A stretch of DNA of 64,000 bases from Blasia pusilla (taxonomy: Eukaryota; Marchantiophyta; Marchantiopsida; Blasiales), in NCBI GenBank assembly GCA_050084515.1, contig CM114273.1, positions 12,772,001 to 12,836,000 of the forward strand, written 5' to 3'. A program made the translations under genes and the position numbers. Under the pieces are notes generated by a model. That model made no database searches, had not been told where the DNA came from, and worked only from the letters and a program-made list of their open reading frames with translations. Positions 33,701 to 45,795 of the stretch are shown one piece after another. How positions within the stretch are numbered: the first letter of the stretch is position 1; each line of letters starts with the position of its first letter.

Positions 33701-35988
33701 TGCTTTTCTTCAACTGGAGAGGCATCAAGTGCTGATGATGACCTGTGGCTGATGAGTAGAGTGTCATACAAGTGTCCAGTTCTGGAATGCTGTGGGGGAA
33801 CAGAGCTGGCAGCTGCCTACATTGGGGGCTCCTTCTTCCAACCCCAAGCACTAGCAGCTTTCAGCACTCCATCCATGTCAAACTCTTTGGTCCTCCTTGA
33901 TGATTATGGAAACGCTTATGTGAGTACAAAATCACTTACGGTCTCACCACATTGATATTTTTAACAAATTCTCTACAAGTACTCCTAACCTTCCTAGTAC
34001 TTGGCTCAATAGAAAGATAACCAAGAGTCTCTTGGAGCATTGATGATAACACTTCGTACATGGCCCAGTAGGTTTTGATGGCTTTAATGCACATCAAATG
34101 GAAGAACGAAACAAAGCAATTTTTGTCTCATATGGTCCAATGTGTACCCAAAGTTGAATCACACCAAATTTCGTTAACTCAAGTGTTTACCCCATCCCAT
34201 TAGTGAAATCCCTTAAATATTTCCTTGCTACTGAGTTCCTTCTTTCTTTGCCCTTCATTGGTCTGAGCTTGGATCGCTTCTGTTGTATCTGGCAGCCTGA
34301 TGACAAACCATGTATTGGCGAGGTGGGGTTGATTGCAGTCAGCTTTGGTGCCTCTAGCACTTTGTTGAATGCAGATCATTATAAGGTGTACTTCCAGGGC
34401 ATGCCCTTATTCAAGGGAAAGGTAAAGTCAACAAAATGCCTTTGTAGGCTAGACTGCAAACCGGCTACCTTTCCTCCTATTTGGAAACACTTTGAAACTT
34501 ACTAGTTCCTTTTGTTTTGGTGGAGGTAATGTTACCTATCATAGATCGTCACTAAATTTTTGGCCCAGATTTAATCATCTGTATATAGCCCTTTTGGGAT
34601 GTCCCAAAATCAGATCTGCGATGATGAATTATTTATTATCTTTGCACCTACATCCTAGATTAGAGGTATGTGTCTCCTTGTTTGGTCATCGCTGGTTGTT
34701 TAGAAACTGAGATTGCTGACTTTGCATGCAGAGGTTGCCAAGGATTGGTGACATGTTTCTCATTGGTCTGAGCTTGGATCGCTTCTGTTGTATCTGAAAC
34801 TGCTGAGCCTCTGGGTGCAGAGGCTGAGAAGGCATGGTGACATTTTTGAACGTTTGCCTGGTGGCTACTACAAAGCCCATGGGCGATCTGATGATACCAT
34901 GAATCTGGGAGGAATCAAGGTTGTATTTCATTCTAGCTTGACCTCTCAGCCACGGGATTTATTGTATGCAGGCCATGTGCAATCTTGCCTTCTCCTTCAA
35001 TATGGTTGGGTCATTGTGTTGCCATAACCGACTGTCCAAAATCATTTGCATAGGTGCCTCCTTACTAACTAAGGATTTTTCTTTTTTAAGTAATTACTCT
35101 GTAGGTCAAGCAAGTACACTATGTGATTGAGTCTCCTATCTCAAATTGTATTTCACTTTTTCTTCCACGACTTATGCCTGTTGCTACAGGCATAAGTCGG
35201 AAATCAATGGAGGAACCCAGCCAAAGTCTGCACACCTTTGAAATAGTGGATCACCAAGTTGAGAAAGTAGCTAAATATGAATGACATGGCATCACTTGTG
35301 GGATGTGATGGCTGTTCTCTTCCATAGATTCTTTTTGGAGTGCTCTGACTGCCAACTTTGTCAAACAAGGGAAGAGAACTTTGACTGAACATTCTTGTGT
35401 TTGTGTATATGGCAGGCAAGTGCAATTGAGATAGAGCGGGTGTGTAATTCTGCACATGAACGGGTACTGGAAACAGCTGCAATTGCATTATCCCCACCAG
35501 GTGGTGGTCCAGAAAAGCTTACAATCATGGTTGTCCTAAGAGAGGGCCCATCTATCAGTCTGGATGTCCTGAAGAAGGCCTTTTCCTCAGCAATATACAC
35601 AAATCTCAATCCATTGTTTAAGGTAATCCTTGCGTCAACAGTTAGAATGCAAAAGGTTTCGCATTTGCACTGATGTGGAGATTCTTTTAGAGATCCCTAA
35701 TTCTGCAATATCATGAAAGTGCAAGCTACTTTGGTCAGTGATGTGGCTACCATGCGGATCTGGGGTTAATCCACTCCATAGCTTCATTGCCCATCTGGGC
35801 ATGAAAAATTTTGACTTGGATCTCACAACCTCCATAAAACCCTTTGATGATGGTGGTGGTTTCTTTTCTTACAGGTTAGCCATGTGGAAGTCGTTCCAGA
35901 GTTTCCACGGACAGCATCCAACAAGCTTCTGCGAAGGGTTTTACGAGCACAACTCGTGCAACAGCAGAAGATAACATCAAAGCTGTAG
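27799..35988 (+). CDS. AAE18: Peroxisomal acyl-activating enzyme, AAE17/18 type (14 exons)
   Basis: This AMP-forming acyl-CoA synthetase-like enzyme would activate a carboxylic acid with ATP. Exons: 27799-28073, 28722-28851, 29288-29547, 29787-29991, 30234-30274, 30638-30766, 31090-31163, 31547-31767, 33156-33250, 33700-33919, 34296-34421, 34821-34919, 35417-35622, 35875-35988. All joins have GT/AG and keep phase, giving 731 residues, close to the Arabidopsis family members. The N-terminal extension typical of AAE17/18 ([20 protein letters not shown]) precedes [17 protein letters not shown]. The ATP loop [15 protein letters not shown] crosses exons 7-8. CCGGTELA is in exon 10, the hinge region [15 protein letters not shown] and [10 protein letters not shown] in exon 12, and the Lys of TASNKLLRR in exon 14. 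It ends in SKL, a type 1 peroxisomal signal. The substrate cannot be read from the sequence; AAE17 and AAE18 are not separable here. Confidence 0.9.
31780..32990 (+). mobile_element. 5'-truncated LINE in AAE intron 8
   Basis: The open frame at 31525-32655 fuses AAE exon 8 with intron sequence. From about 31790 it reads as the C-terminal end of a LINE ORF2: [40 protein letters not shown], then the zinc-binding block [18 protein letters not shown] near 32383-32440, and a stop at 32653. The reverse transcriptase core itself is missing, as expected for 5' truncation. The 3' end consists of three 83-base tandem units. It lies in the host gene's sense orientation and, as intronic DNA, should be spliced out. 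Confidence 0.75.
32742..32990 (+). repeat. Three 83-base tandem units at the LINE 3' end
   Basis: Each unit begins CACCRTCCAACCAGGGCGCG and ends CTCTCTCCCTTGTAG. Three units make exactly 249 bases with only a few differences. They probably form the 3' tail of the LINE in place of poly(A). Confidence 0.9.
34256..34796 (+). repeat. Exact 36-base duplication in front of two AAE exons
   Basis: Bases 34256-34291 and 34761-34796 are identical, starting CATTGGTCTGAGCTTGG and ending TTGTATCTG. One ends just before the acceptor of exon 11, the other 24 bases before exon 12. A duplication or gene conversion of intron ends is likely. It does not alter the coding exons. Confidence 0.85.
35168..35199. 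repeat. 13-base perfect hairpin in AAE intron 12
   Basis: CGACTTATGCCTG and its exact complement are separated by six bases. It could fold in the pre-mRNA; no function is known. Confidence 0.6.
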
Positions 35989-36689
35989 GTTCTCTTGGAT
36001 CCAAGTCAAGTGGGTTCCACAGCCTCAGCACCAACTTATTTGATCCTGTTCTTCCGAGCTGCATTTATCCATGGTAAATCTTCATTCTTAAGAGCCAACA
36101 ATAGCATCATATCTGCAAGTTCTATTGGATCCAGATCCCACTGACACCGGATCATCAACACCTAAATTTTCAGTCCTGCCTGGTTCACGGAGTTGTAGTC
36201 TTCTATAATGAACCTCCATTCTCATAATAGCTTTGTGACGAAATGATTTCTTCTCTCTTGTGGGTAGTTGTTGAGAGCCTTGTGAATTGTATATATGGTG
36301 CCACTTTTTAGTTTGCAAAATGCTTCCAAGCTGTAGAGAAGTTTTCTACAAGACTTGTGAGGCTGATGCCATTGTATCTATCTTTGAGATTGTGGTTGAA
36401 CTCGGACCCCAATCTCCAAAATAATGCAATCGGGTTTCCCAGTGAAGCAGGTGATTAATCTGATTGCTCCAAATAGAATGAGATACAAGTGTTTTGGCCA
36501 TGTGACGCAATGCACTTCTTGTTTTGCAAGTGCAATAATGAAGTTGTTGAGGTGAAATGCTATTACTCGTCGCTTTGTAGGAATATGCCAAGAATGTTTA
36601 GGAATTTGGGTTTCCCCAAATGGATCTAATTTGTGAATCCAAGGGATTATGAATGATGGTGGGGAATGTCAAGACCTCTACTATCTTAC
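35989..36689. other. AAE 3' UTR and downstream DNA
   Basis: No further coding exon is seen. A short imperfect repeat (TTCTCTTGGATCCAAG near 35990 and TTCTATTGGATCCAGA near 36120) lies after the stop. Confidence 0.4.
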
Positions 36690-37960
36690 GCATCAAGTTT
36701 CCGCCCCTCTTAATGGTGTTATTTAGTAGCAATGATCAATCGATGCATGTGCTTTAATGCCTCTCATCCGATCATCATTGAAAATCTTGTAGATTCTTTA
36801 GCTTGTTGGTCCGCACACCTTGGTAGTTCGTCTCCAATTGTCGAAAAAATTATACTGTAGGATTGAAATTTGGTGGTGTTCTAGCTCCTTGGGTCTTTGC
36901 CATCTGATCATCTTCACTATCATCATCTCCATCGAGTCCTAGGGCTAATGATGTGGGTTTCCTCCCTCTCACTATCTTATGATATGCCTCGTGATCACTA
37001 ATAGAGACATACACTAAAGCCCAATATATCCTCTAAGCATCGATCTCTATCGAGTGTAAATATCAGAATTTCATGTAATCATCAACCAAAGGATTTAAGT
37101 ACGAGGCCAGTCTTTTCACATCAAGGAAGGGTTGGATTGCGTAGGGGCTTGCATCTCCTAGAAGACGTACTAGCACAATGTGTCAAACTCTTGGAACAGA
37201 TCGCTTAAGTTTATGGTGCGCGTCGAACTTGAGAAATGATAGAAGTCGGTATGGTTCCTCACTTTAAATTCAACACCTCATTCCACTCCGCTTAATTCCA
37301 CTACCACTACTCGAACTACCATGTTCTCCCAAACTTGGAAGAGCGACGTGATGACAATTTTGTCTCACATAATGTAGCACTCAGACTCACCAAGGGTCTC
37401 CCATATTCCTCACTAGTCCATTTACGTTAATGCGAATCTTATGACGACGCACTCAACTTGATGCACACTCAATACTTGGGCTCATTATGAGCCTTCCGAA
37501 CTAGCTCATGTAAATTGTTGATACTCACTCTTGAGTCATACACAAGATCCCTATTCGAGAAATTGTCATATATCCACAATACGCTATACACCCAAGGAGT
37601 CTACACTCGTCATCATCGCTGCACTCATTTAGCCTAAGCTCTATTCGATATTCTGCACCCTCAACGATATGTGACAAGTGCGAGAAAAGGGAATCAAATT
37701 GGTCACCTAAACATGTCCATCATTAATCTATTTCACGGTCAATAACGATTACTTTATGTGGTGCGGCACGACAATCTCCTTGAACAACCTACCGAACCTC
37801 TCGTCAGAATATGCGGACCATCCGTCAGAAACGGTGCGTGTGTTTCCATCTCTAGCAATTCGTCACAAATCTTCGGTGCGAAGTATTGTAACTCTCCAGC
37901 TCACGGATCCACTCTAGAGTTGCTCAAAGGTAGAATGCCCCTCAAGGCCTCTCCTCTTTC
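36690..37960 (-). mobile_element. Degenerate minus-strand fragment of the MTase-Gypsy family (leader and gag)
   Basis: Read on the minus strand, about 37850-37770 matches the leader block near 14440-14490 (CGAGAGG and TTGTCCGCAT order). About 37400-37260 matches 14835-15000 (GTGAGGA, GGGAGAC, GGTGAGTCTGAGTGC). About 36840-36700 matches the gag start near 15535-15650 (CTACCAAGGYGT, CTACARGATTTTCA, GCTCATTGCTAC). It is full of stops. Neither end repeat is found at its borders. Confidence 0.7.
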
Positions 37961-39532
37961 TTGATATACTTAGAGATAGGTACAATGAAGATAAATTAGC
38001 TCTACCTCCTTATGTCACGTGTCCTACTGTCATAACATGAGAGGATCTCCTTTGGACTCTAATGTCTCAACCTCATCTTCCCCAATCTCATCCTTATCTT
38101 CCTTTTCACCAACCTATGGCCCCGCTCTCATCTTTATCTCATGTATCTTGTCTTTTCTCTTTTTTGTTGATTATTTCCCACTTATGCGCTTCATGTCATA
38201 GATTCTAACTTAACTAGGACTAACAAAGGATGGTTACAAGTACTCATCTCGCTTCTAGGTGGCATGATCCTAGTAAGTCGATGTTCTGTCTGGCTAGTAA
38301 ATCCTGTCGCCAACCATGATCCATGACATCCCGCACCAAATCGCAAAAATCTCTTCAATCGATCTCCTACCATCTTGGAGGTTACGTGGTTGGCTTTCTA
38401 CCACCTTGGATTATCAACCACGTCCAAACCTACCATGGCTTAGGATCGGTCTCAATCAGGATCCTAGTATTAAGGTTTAGTAAGGAGAAATGACTCGCAT
38501 ATTTTTAATCTTTTTGAGGTATATGATCTAGACCTGAAATTTTGTAGATACGTTTATAAGAGTGTTCATAAGAACCTTGAAAATTTTCAAGTCAAATGGA
38601 GTGATTCTTTTGTGACGAAACCTCACTTTGTGGCGCATCTAAAACTTTTTAATGTCATGATTTAAAAAGAAATAATTAAGGGCATTGATGGATAGTTAAG
38701 TCAAGGGTTGGGAAGGAGAAGGGAAGGGAGAGCTTTGTGATTTTAAAATTTACACCTTCTTGGAGTAGAGATTAAATTTGATGACTTTTTTCATGTTTTT
38801 TTTTCATATTATTTCCTTAGAAATTTTTTTATCAATCAAAATAATTGGATTAAAAATATGTAATATCCCAATTAATTATTCTAAGGTTTTCTTTCCCTTA
38901 AAATTTCAAAGTGTAAAATTAGGAAATAAAAATACTCACAAAGTAAAAAAAATGTGTATTCTCACTCTTTTTCTTATTCCCTTTATGGTAGTTAAGGTAA
39001 GCCATGGGAGGGAGAGTGTGTTTTCTTTCTAATTTTAGACCCTATGGGAGAAGAGATTAAATTTATTTTATTTCCTGTTTTATTGTATATTTTTTGAAAT
39101 GATTTTTTCAAAAATATTGGGAAGATAGCCCTAGTGGGGCTTAAAAAAAGTATGCGGCCAACATTAGTAACGTGGACGCAGGTGCGGACTGTATTTCAAA
39201 AATGGTAAAATTAGGAAAAATGACTATTTTAAGGATGCAGCGGATTTTATTTTGAATATGGTAAAATTAGCAAAAGTGACTATTTTAAGCTTACTGGACT
39301 TTAGCGGTGGAGGTGGTTTCGGTAGCATCATGTTGATTTGCAGGGTAGAGTATTAATTTTGTAGTATGGCCTGACATACTTCCGAAGTAAGTGATTGAAG
39401 TGATTTGGTTGGAAATTTCGACCGAATTTGGTAATCCGACCATCATGTGCCTGAAAATTTCATGAACAGAGCTTGATTAGTAGAGTGGAAGGGATTGTTT
39501 TACCCTCCAATAACATCAAAAATATTAATGGG
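37961..39532. other. Intergenic DNA without a recognised gene
   Basis: AT-rich after 38480. A motif like GGTAAAATTAG..AAAA..TGACTATTTTAAG occurs twice (near 39205 and 39261). No coding signal was found. Confidence 0.4.
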
Positions 39533-39587
39533 GATTACTGAAACAAATCTCCGCTTAATAAATAAGCGGAGATTTGTTTCAGTAATC
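39533..39587. repeat. Perfect palindrome, 25-base arms
   Basis: Bases 39533-39557 and 39563-39587 are exact reverse complements with a 5-base loop. The arms start GATTACTGAAACAAATC. Perfect arms suggest a young element end or a strong RNA hairpin. It lies about 250 bases beyond the 3' end of the minus-strand gene at 39840. Confidence 0.85.
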
Positions 39588-39839
39588 TGACATTCAAATT
39601 GAAAGTGCCATTGATAGAAAATGATGAAATAGGTGTGTGTGAACAGAGGAGATTATGCCAGAAGTTTCATTCAAAACTGTGCATAAGAGAGTGTACATAA
39701 AGTGAAAAAATAGGTCTTGCTGATGTTGGAAAACCCACTGCTTCACGTGTAGGAAAAACATCTTAACCGTAGGAAAATGTGGACATGAACCACATACGAG
39801 TGTCAATGAGAACATGGCACATAATTACTACTGAAATAT

Positions 39840-41508
39840 CTATCCTGTGTACTTTCGGAGGAGTGACTCAATGAGTGACACTTGTAGTTGCAACCTTGCA
39901 TCACCATCCACCTTAGAACTGGCATGTTTCAGAAAGTCTTTGAAATAGAAAGTAGCCTTCTCTAGATTTTGCTTATACTGAGCATTCTTTTGCTCAATAG
40001 ATGATGTCTTATCTAAGAGTGAAGCAAGTTGCCCTGAAAGGCGTGATACACGTGCCTTCAAGGAATCATTCTGACTATGAAGTTCGTCTAACTTGGTGAG
40101 GACATTCTTATACACATGGAGTGGAACTTGAGAGGTTCGATCTGCAATAATTTTTGGAAGTGGCAATGGTGGCTCCCGTGGAAGAGCTAATGTAGAGTGA
40201 ATGCGCTCGTAGGAAGGTCTCCTAGACATCATTCTTGTTCGTATCTGTCAAAGTGATAGAGTATTGTTAGTGAGTAGAATTGAATGCAGTTTGTAGAGAG
40301 TAAAATTTCAAGATGAACACAAAAGAAATGGCGGTGACTTATATAAGTAAGTGTAGTAAGTGAACAAAGAGAAGCTCGATAGTGAAAAGTCTTATAGTGT
40401 GGAATATGTGACCTATAGTGACATCTGAAATAGTAAGTAAGAATGTGAGTACACAATCTAAGAATAGCCATAAGAACATGGACTTTCACTTTTCCCGGTG
40501 AGCTTGCAAGAGCTCCCGGCTGAAAAGTATCCAAGTCAATAACAATATATGCAGAGGATACTTTTGATTTGATAGAATCAAAATCAGGGAGGATTGGGAC
40601 AATGTGGGGTTCATCGATAGATGGAGGCATGAAATCTAGTAAATCGCCATTCATGCGAGCAAGCTTCAATCTGGATATGAGGTGATTGGCCTTTGTGGAG
40701 GTGAGCTCTATGACCATATGAATTTGGAGATGGAATTCATGACAGAGAGTGAGGAGCTGGTCCAGACGTATGCCACATGATGCAATGCTGAATAGTTTAT
40801 TGGCGTGGGAGCGTGTCAAGTTCGTTTCCTTGAAACCAACATGTTTGTGTCGCAATGCCTCAATTTTTATACTTGACAAATTGTAGATTAAACATTAATG
40901 TAAGTATAGTGAATTCCCTAGTATTGTAAACACTCCTAAGGCATGTATTAAAAGCGTATATGCGATTATGATATGACAATGTTGAAGTTACCTGTTGTAG
41001 GTGAGTCCTTGTTGTGGAAGCGGAACTTCTGATCCCAGTCCTTACCTTGTGTGATAATAGTTTTTATTTGGTGACTTGTGACACCTTTCTCCCAAAAGGT
41101 AGGAACTAGCCCTAAGTCGTTACAAAAGCGCATCTCGTTTTTGGTGGGCTGGACAAACTTTGGTGCATATGCATCACGGATACTCTCAATGTCATTGAGT
41201 ATCATTGATGCAAAGTCCATATAGCTCAAGGGTACATGTGGTTTAGCTAGACACTGTACATGAAAGAATGTGGGAATGAAAGTAAAGAGGTTGAATATGA
41301 TAACCTGGTTGCTTGATGATCCAATCCATGCATTATGGAATGGCATGCTGAACTCCTCGGGAACATTCTGTGATGTGGTTGTCCGAAGTTGTTGACTGTT
41401 GAGGGTGTCAACAAGCTGAAGGTGTGGAGATGTTGTCCCGGACTGACCATATTGGCCACTGAAGGCATGTTGTCCCCTTGATCTAGGGTTGGAGCTTGTA
41501 GATGCCAT
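39840..41508 (-). CDS. Hypothetical multi-exon gene, minus strand, C-terminal coiled coil
   Basis: I do not recognise the family. Four exons can be proposed from GT/AG sites and open frames: about 41508-41309, 41256-40993, 40880-40488 and 40243-39840. The first intron is only about 52 bases. Exon 2 has the segment PLSYMDFASMILNDIESI and QPTKNEMRFCNDLGL. Exon 3 has TRSHANKLFSIASCGIRLDQ. The last exon begins near SRRPSYERIHSTLALPREPP and carries a heptad-like coiled coil (LTKLDELHSQNDSLKARVSR and on to SIEQKNAQYKQNLEKA). It stops at TAG or TGA near 39840. It lies just downstream of the helicase relic on the same strand, so it may be a transposon-carried gene or a captured host gene. Exon ends are approximate. 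Confidence 0.4.
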
Positions 41509-41784
41509 CCTGAAAAAATGAAAATGGAAACAGAACTCAAAAAGGAAATACTAAGAAATCTATCTGAATGTGATGAAGTGAGATGGTTATAAGTTGCCTA
41601 TTATCGGTAATTGATCGCGAGACTGTGCGCGAGAAAGCATAACATACAATAATCCGGGGGCAAATATTTCCTTGATAACCAAAAAGCACTTAGTATGGAC
41701 TGTCATTCCTTGGCTCTTATGACCTGTCGTAATATACCCAAGAGTGAGAGGGAAAGTTTTCTTGTATTACTTTTGGCCAAAATT

Positions 41785-43592
41785 TTATTTGAGAGTGGAG
41801 AAGGTTGTTCTTGTCACATTCAAAAGTTTACCTGATGTATTGAGTTTGACTGTGATAGAGATAAGTGAGTTGTCATTGGGATTATAGTTGAAGTTAGTAA
41901 CAATAGCATGTGCACCATTTGCAGCCTGGGATTTAATCTCTATATTACATGTCAACATTACAAGACAACCAACATCATCATATTTTAATTGGTGGAAAGT
42001 TTCGTCTTCAAGCCAGTCTTTAAATTCTGATGATGAGGGGGCATCTGTTGTAATATCCACAGGGATGATCGATGCATCGCCAAAAAAATGCCTTAAGCAA
42101 AGAATGTTGAAATAGCTCAAAATGATGAATGCAAATTATAATAATATCATCAGTTATGAAATCCACGGCATTGTTGTCAATAACAAAACATCTATTTAAG
42201 CAAGTATATATTTCAAGTGGAGTGGGCAACCTCTGCTTAATTAAGTCTAGGAAAGTCCTAAAGTCTTGGTCATCTACATTGCGCATTGATATTGTAAGTT
42301 TAAGTTTGGTGGCGCTATCAAGTAATGGTGAAGATAATAGGTGGCATGATTTACAATTGTGCTGTGCCGTATGCTTACAAACAGGAGGTAGTTGTGCCAT
42401 GTGACCTACCAAATAAAAGTAGCTTGTTTGCAAATGGACTATGGGAGTACGAGCGTGATGTCCGGTTCATTCTTATAGATATAATTTGTAATAAATGTGG
42501 AGTCAACATGGAACATTCATCTATGACGATGATGTTAGCATCCCTAAGTCTTGTGCAACCATCTAACGTAACATGTATATGGGGTACTTCACCACGTATA
42601 GGAATGCAAAAGGTATTATGGACTGTTGAAGCTTGTTCATGCAAGCGTACAACTACAATTCCCGTTGTTGCTGCTAGGAGATATTTGGAGCCTATAGAAT
42701 CCCTGTAGTTGCACGTTTGGCTTATAAAGAAAGTTTTCCCTGACCCTGGTGAACCGGTGAGTATGACTAAACCAGAATGGATTGTTGAGAGTGTATGAAA
42801 GAGTTGTTGCTGCTCAGAATTGAGTAGATTTATATCAAGTGTATTGGGCAAGTGAGGCTGTTGTGATATTATGGTTGCTGGTTCATGTGGGATGTCTTCT
42901 AGTAAGTAAGTCAAACTAACTCCCATTTGGGGTTTTATAATTTCTAATGTTTTAGATAGGATCTTTGCAATATGGATCTTGCTCCATAAGTGCTGGCTGA
43001 CATGATTAGTAATCAGAGCTTCTATATCAGACAAATTAGATACTATCTTAGGATGCAAGCACTCATGAAGATAAGTCCAAGAAGACGAATGAGAGCTAAG
43101 GAGTGCTGACTCAAATCTGAAGTTAACATGGTGAAGGAGAATCACATAGAAAAACTCATTCCATTGATGCAGCGGATGGAATTCAATAAGCCTGATTAGG
43201 CGGTTTGACCTACATACTGTGTTGCCTAATGAGTCTAGTCCTGCAATTATATGAAGTGAACGTTTTGGTGGAGATTTATAAATCTGGTGGTTTGACCAAC
43301 AATCTGTGAATGTGAATTGTTCAAGAGATGGTGGCCCGGCGCAGTATAGTTCTACTGGATGCATATAAGGAACAAACGCAAGTTTATAGAGAGATGTAGG
43401 ACGAGACGGTGGTCTAGAGTCAATGTATTTTACAGATTGAGACTTGAAAATAATAGGTATATGCATGGAGGATAATGAAGTTTCAGTGGAACAGACGCAA
43501 CGATTTAGTACAACTCTTGAAACAAGTTTTAGCCTCACTTCATCTAGGTTGTCAATGCCCAAGCAGCAAGTAGATTCAGTATCAATATCCAA
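41785..43592 (-). pseudogene. PIF1-family DNA helicase, probably Helitron-derived, frameshifted
   Basis: Three overlapping frames form one helicase. The first (43592-42375) holds an N-terminal part with HPLHQWNEFFYVILLHH, which resembles the segment before the helicase in Helitron proteins. Walker A is GSPGSGKT, followed by AATTGIVVVRL and the Walker B block VIDECSMLTPHLL. The second (42433-42020) supplies GHMAQLPPVCKH, the PIF1 motif with QLPPV. The third (42120-41785) has GCLVMLTCNI and AANGAHAIVTNF, a late PIF1 motif. Two frame changes break it, unless a very short intron accounts for one. No HUH-nuclease Rep domain is visible upstream, so it is a truncated relic or a stand-alone helicase gene. 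Confidence 0.65.
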
Positions 43593-44301
43593 GGAGCCTG
43601 TTGGTTTAGACTATAATGCATACTTGATAAGGTAGAAAGACCAATCAGTGTTGGTAACGCGTTGGATGTTCATGTGGGCTCCCCAGAGTAACAGAATTTG
43701 GGGATGATAGGGTATCACATTTCGATGTGAATGTGATGGCCTAAAGTAAGTCCACCTCATGGACTTTGGATCAATGCTTGGAACAATATTTGTGTTTACT
43801 TTTGCAGGGAACCCTAGACGACAATAAGGTCGTTGTCCTTGCTTTTTCCTAACGATACATACTCCTTCTTTGCACCTGTGTAGTTGTTTGGTTGTAACAA
43901 GGGTATGGAGGAGATAGTCACATGAGTCATTGGGTTATGAGGCTTATGATGGTCTGCTGATGGTATGTAGGCACATATTTCTGAGGTAACTCTATTGATG
44001 TCATCATTGTGCTCGGGGGTCTCACTTCCGCAGAAGTGATACATCACATACGACAAAGTTTAGGGTTTTTTAATTGGATTTCGGGGAAGACTTATAAAGT
44101 ATTGTGGAAGAAATTAAGGGTATTTTTTATTTACGGCTGCACTTATAAAAAAATAGGGCATTATTAATTTTTCAGGAGTACACAGAAGATGTCCAAGAAA
44201 GTAAGGAGGTTTTCTTTTTTAAATGATGCATACACATGTCAACCATGTATTGGTCCACGTGTCGGCTCTTTGAGTAATTTTGAGCTAGCCCAAAAAAATA
44301 A
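43593..44301. other. Upstream flank of the helicase relic
   Basis: An 80-codon minus frame at 43814-44056 has no recognised domain. No Rep motif was found. Confidence 0.35.
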
Positions 44302-44707
44302 ATGAGAGGGATTTTTCAATTAATTTTGAATTTTAAATGCTTATCTAACCTAATGAGGATGTTGCCGGCCGGAGAGAGGAATCTCAAGGGTCGAGGTTGC
44401 CGGGTGAGAGAGAGGAATCTCGAGGGTCGGGGTTTAGGGTTTCGTGTAACGTCTGTTTCACTATCTGTACCATCACAAATCACTCTGCTCTCCTCGCCGG
44501 CATTCTCAAGCTCTAGGGTTCAGAGCGACTCAGGCAGAGCCAGCTTTCGGTAAGCCTCAACCCCATTCGTTCTTCTCCAATTTGAAGTGATCCCTCTTTC
44601 TCTGTGGTCCATGAAACACTAAACCTTTCCTTTGATTATTCCAGAACTCTCTCAAAGTTTACTCGATGGGTTCCAAAGGCCTGGAGATGCTGAATCTGCG
44701 GAATTGG
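44302..44707 (+). other. Possible orphan 5' exon of a lost gene
   Basis: GC-richer DNA with TAGGGTTTCG and CTCTAGGGTT motifs, common in plant 5' leaders, ends in TTTCG followed by GTAAGCC at about 44550. After a short intron ending in TTCCAG near 44643, an ATG at 44666 starts MGSKGLEMLNLRN, with a possible donor GTGACT at 44707. No later exon can be recognised in the next several kilobases. It may be the 5' end of a gene that was broken or transposed. Confidence 0.3.
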
Positions 44708-45795
44708 TGACTACCTTTATAGTCGGGCACTCACTGACTGCCTTTGTTTAAATTTTCCTAAAGTTTTATTCAACGTTGGATCAAATGGTATGAAAACGTA
44801 CACCTGATAATAAAACCCGCCTGTATGCATGGAGTGGAAATTAGCAGACAAGTATTGTCAAGATTGTTTCGTGCATCTGTCAACTTGGTATAGTTGCTTG
44901 AGTGTCGTTGTTCATTCAGAAATAGCCCTAACGTTCCAGAAAACTTATGGGATTTTCTGAATTAAGAACCTTGTTAACTAGTCATTTTCATAGCTTTAGC
45001 GAGCAATGACCAGCTCATGACTTGGCTAAGATACTAAAAGTGAATGGCTGTGGGAAATTTGATACCCTGTGAAGGAGAAAGGCTGTTAGAAGAGACAAAG
45101 CATGTGGAGTGAGATGCTGTGATACCCACAATTTTGTACTTTTGAAGAAATACATCTTTTTATTCAACGAAGACTTGTATATACATTATGATTTTGATTG
45201 TTATATATTACTATGGAGAGGAATGAGTAAGATTAAAGTGAATCACGAAGCTCCAAGGACAAGGCAGAGAGATAGAAAATCAAGGATTTGCCTAAGAGGA
45301 GAGGAGAATAAAATAACGAAGTCTAAAGACCCAGCAAGAAGCTTCGGAAGGACAACAAAGCTCTGTGAAACTCTGTTAAGCTCTGTCTATGAAGTGGCCT
45401 TCATGGGGAGGATGAGCATGCGGAGATTTTTTATGAGTTGGGAGATAGTGTAGTTGACCCTGTGGGTTACATCCACAACATGTGGAGCTTGCTATTATAG
45501 ACTCAAGTTTGTCCTTTGAAACTAAGTCGAGATTCTAGGAAATTAGAGGGGAGTCTACTAGTGATGTAGGGTTGAAGAATCCCTTGTGAAAGCCATTAAA
45601 CTTATTAATGATTCCAATCCTGGAGTCTACAATAGAAAGAAGTTGTAAGTGAAGAGGATTGGGTGCCAAAATGCTGCGTATATAGGTGGGTGTCATGTAG
45701 ACATTTAAGCTAGTACGTGGTTGGTTAGTTGTACAAAGATCACAAGCATTGAATTTTTCCTCACGGGGGATAATATATGGTACCAGGAACCAATG
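44708..45795. other. Intergenic DNA
   Basis: A 114-codon frame at 45109-45453 is lysine- and arginine-rich in its second half but matches nothing I know. No other feature. Confidence 0.3.

Noticed and set aside
39533-39587. The palindrome as the 3' hairpin of a Helitron
   Set aside because: No CTRR end lies a few bases after it on the minus strand.
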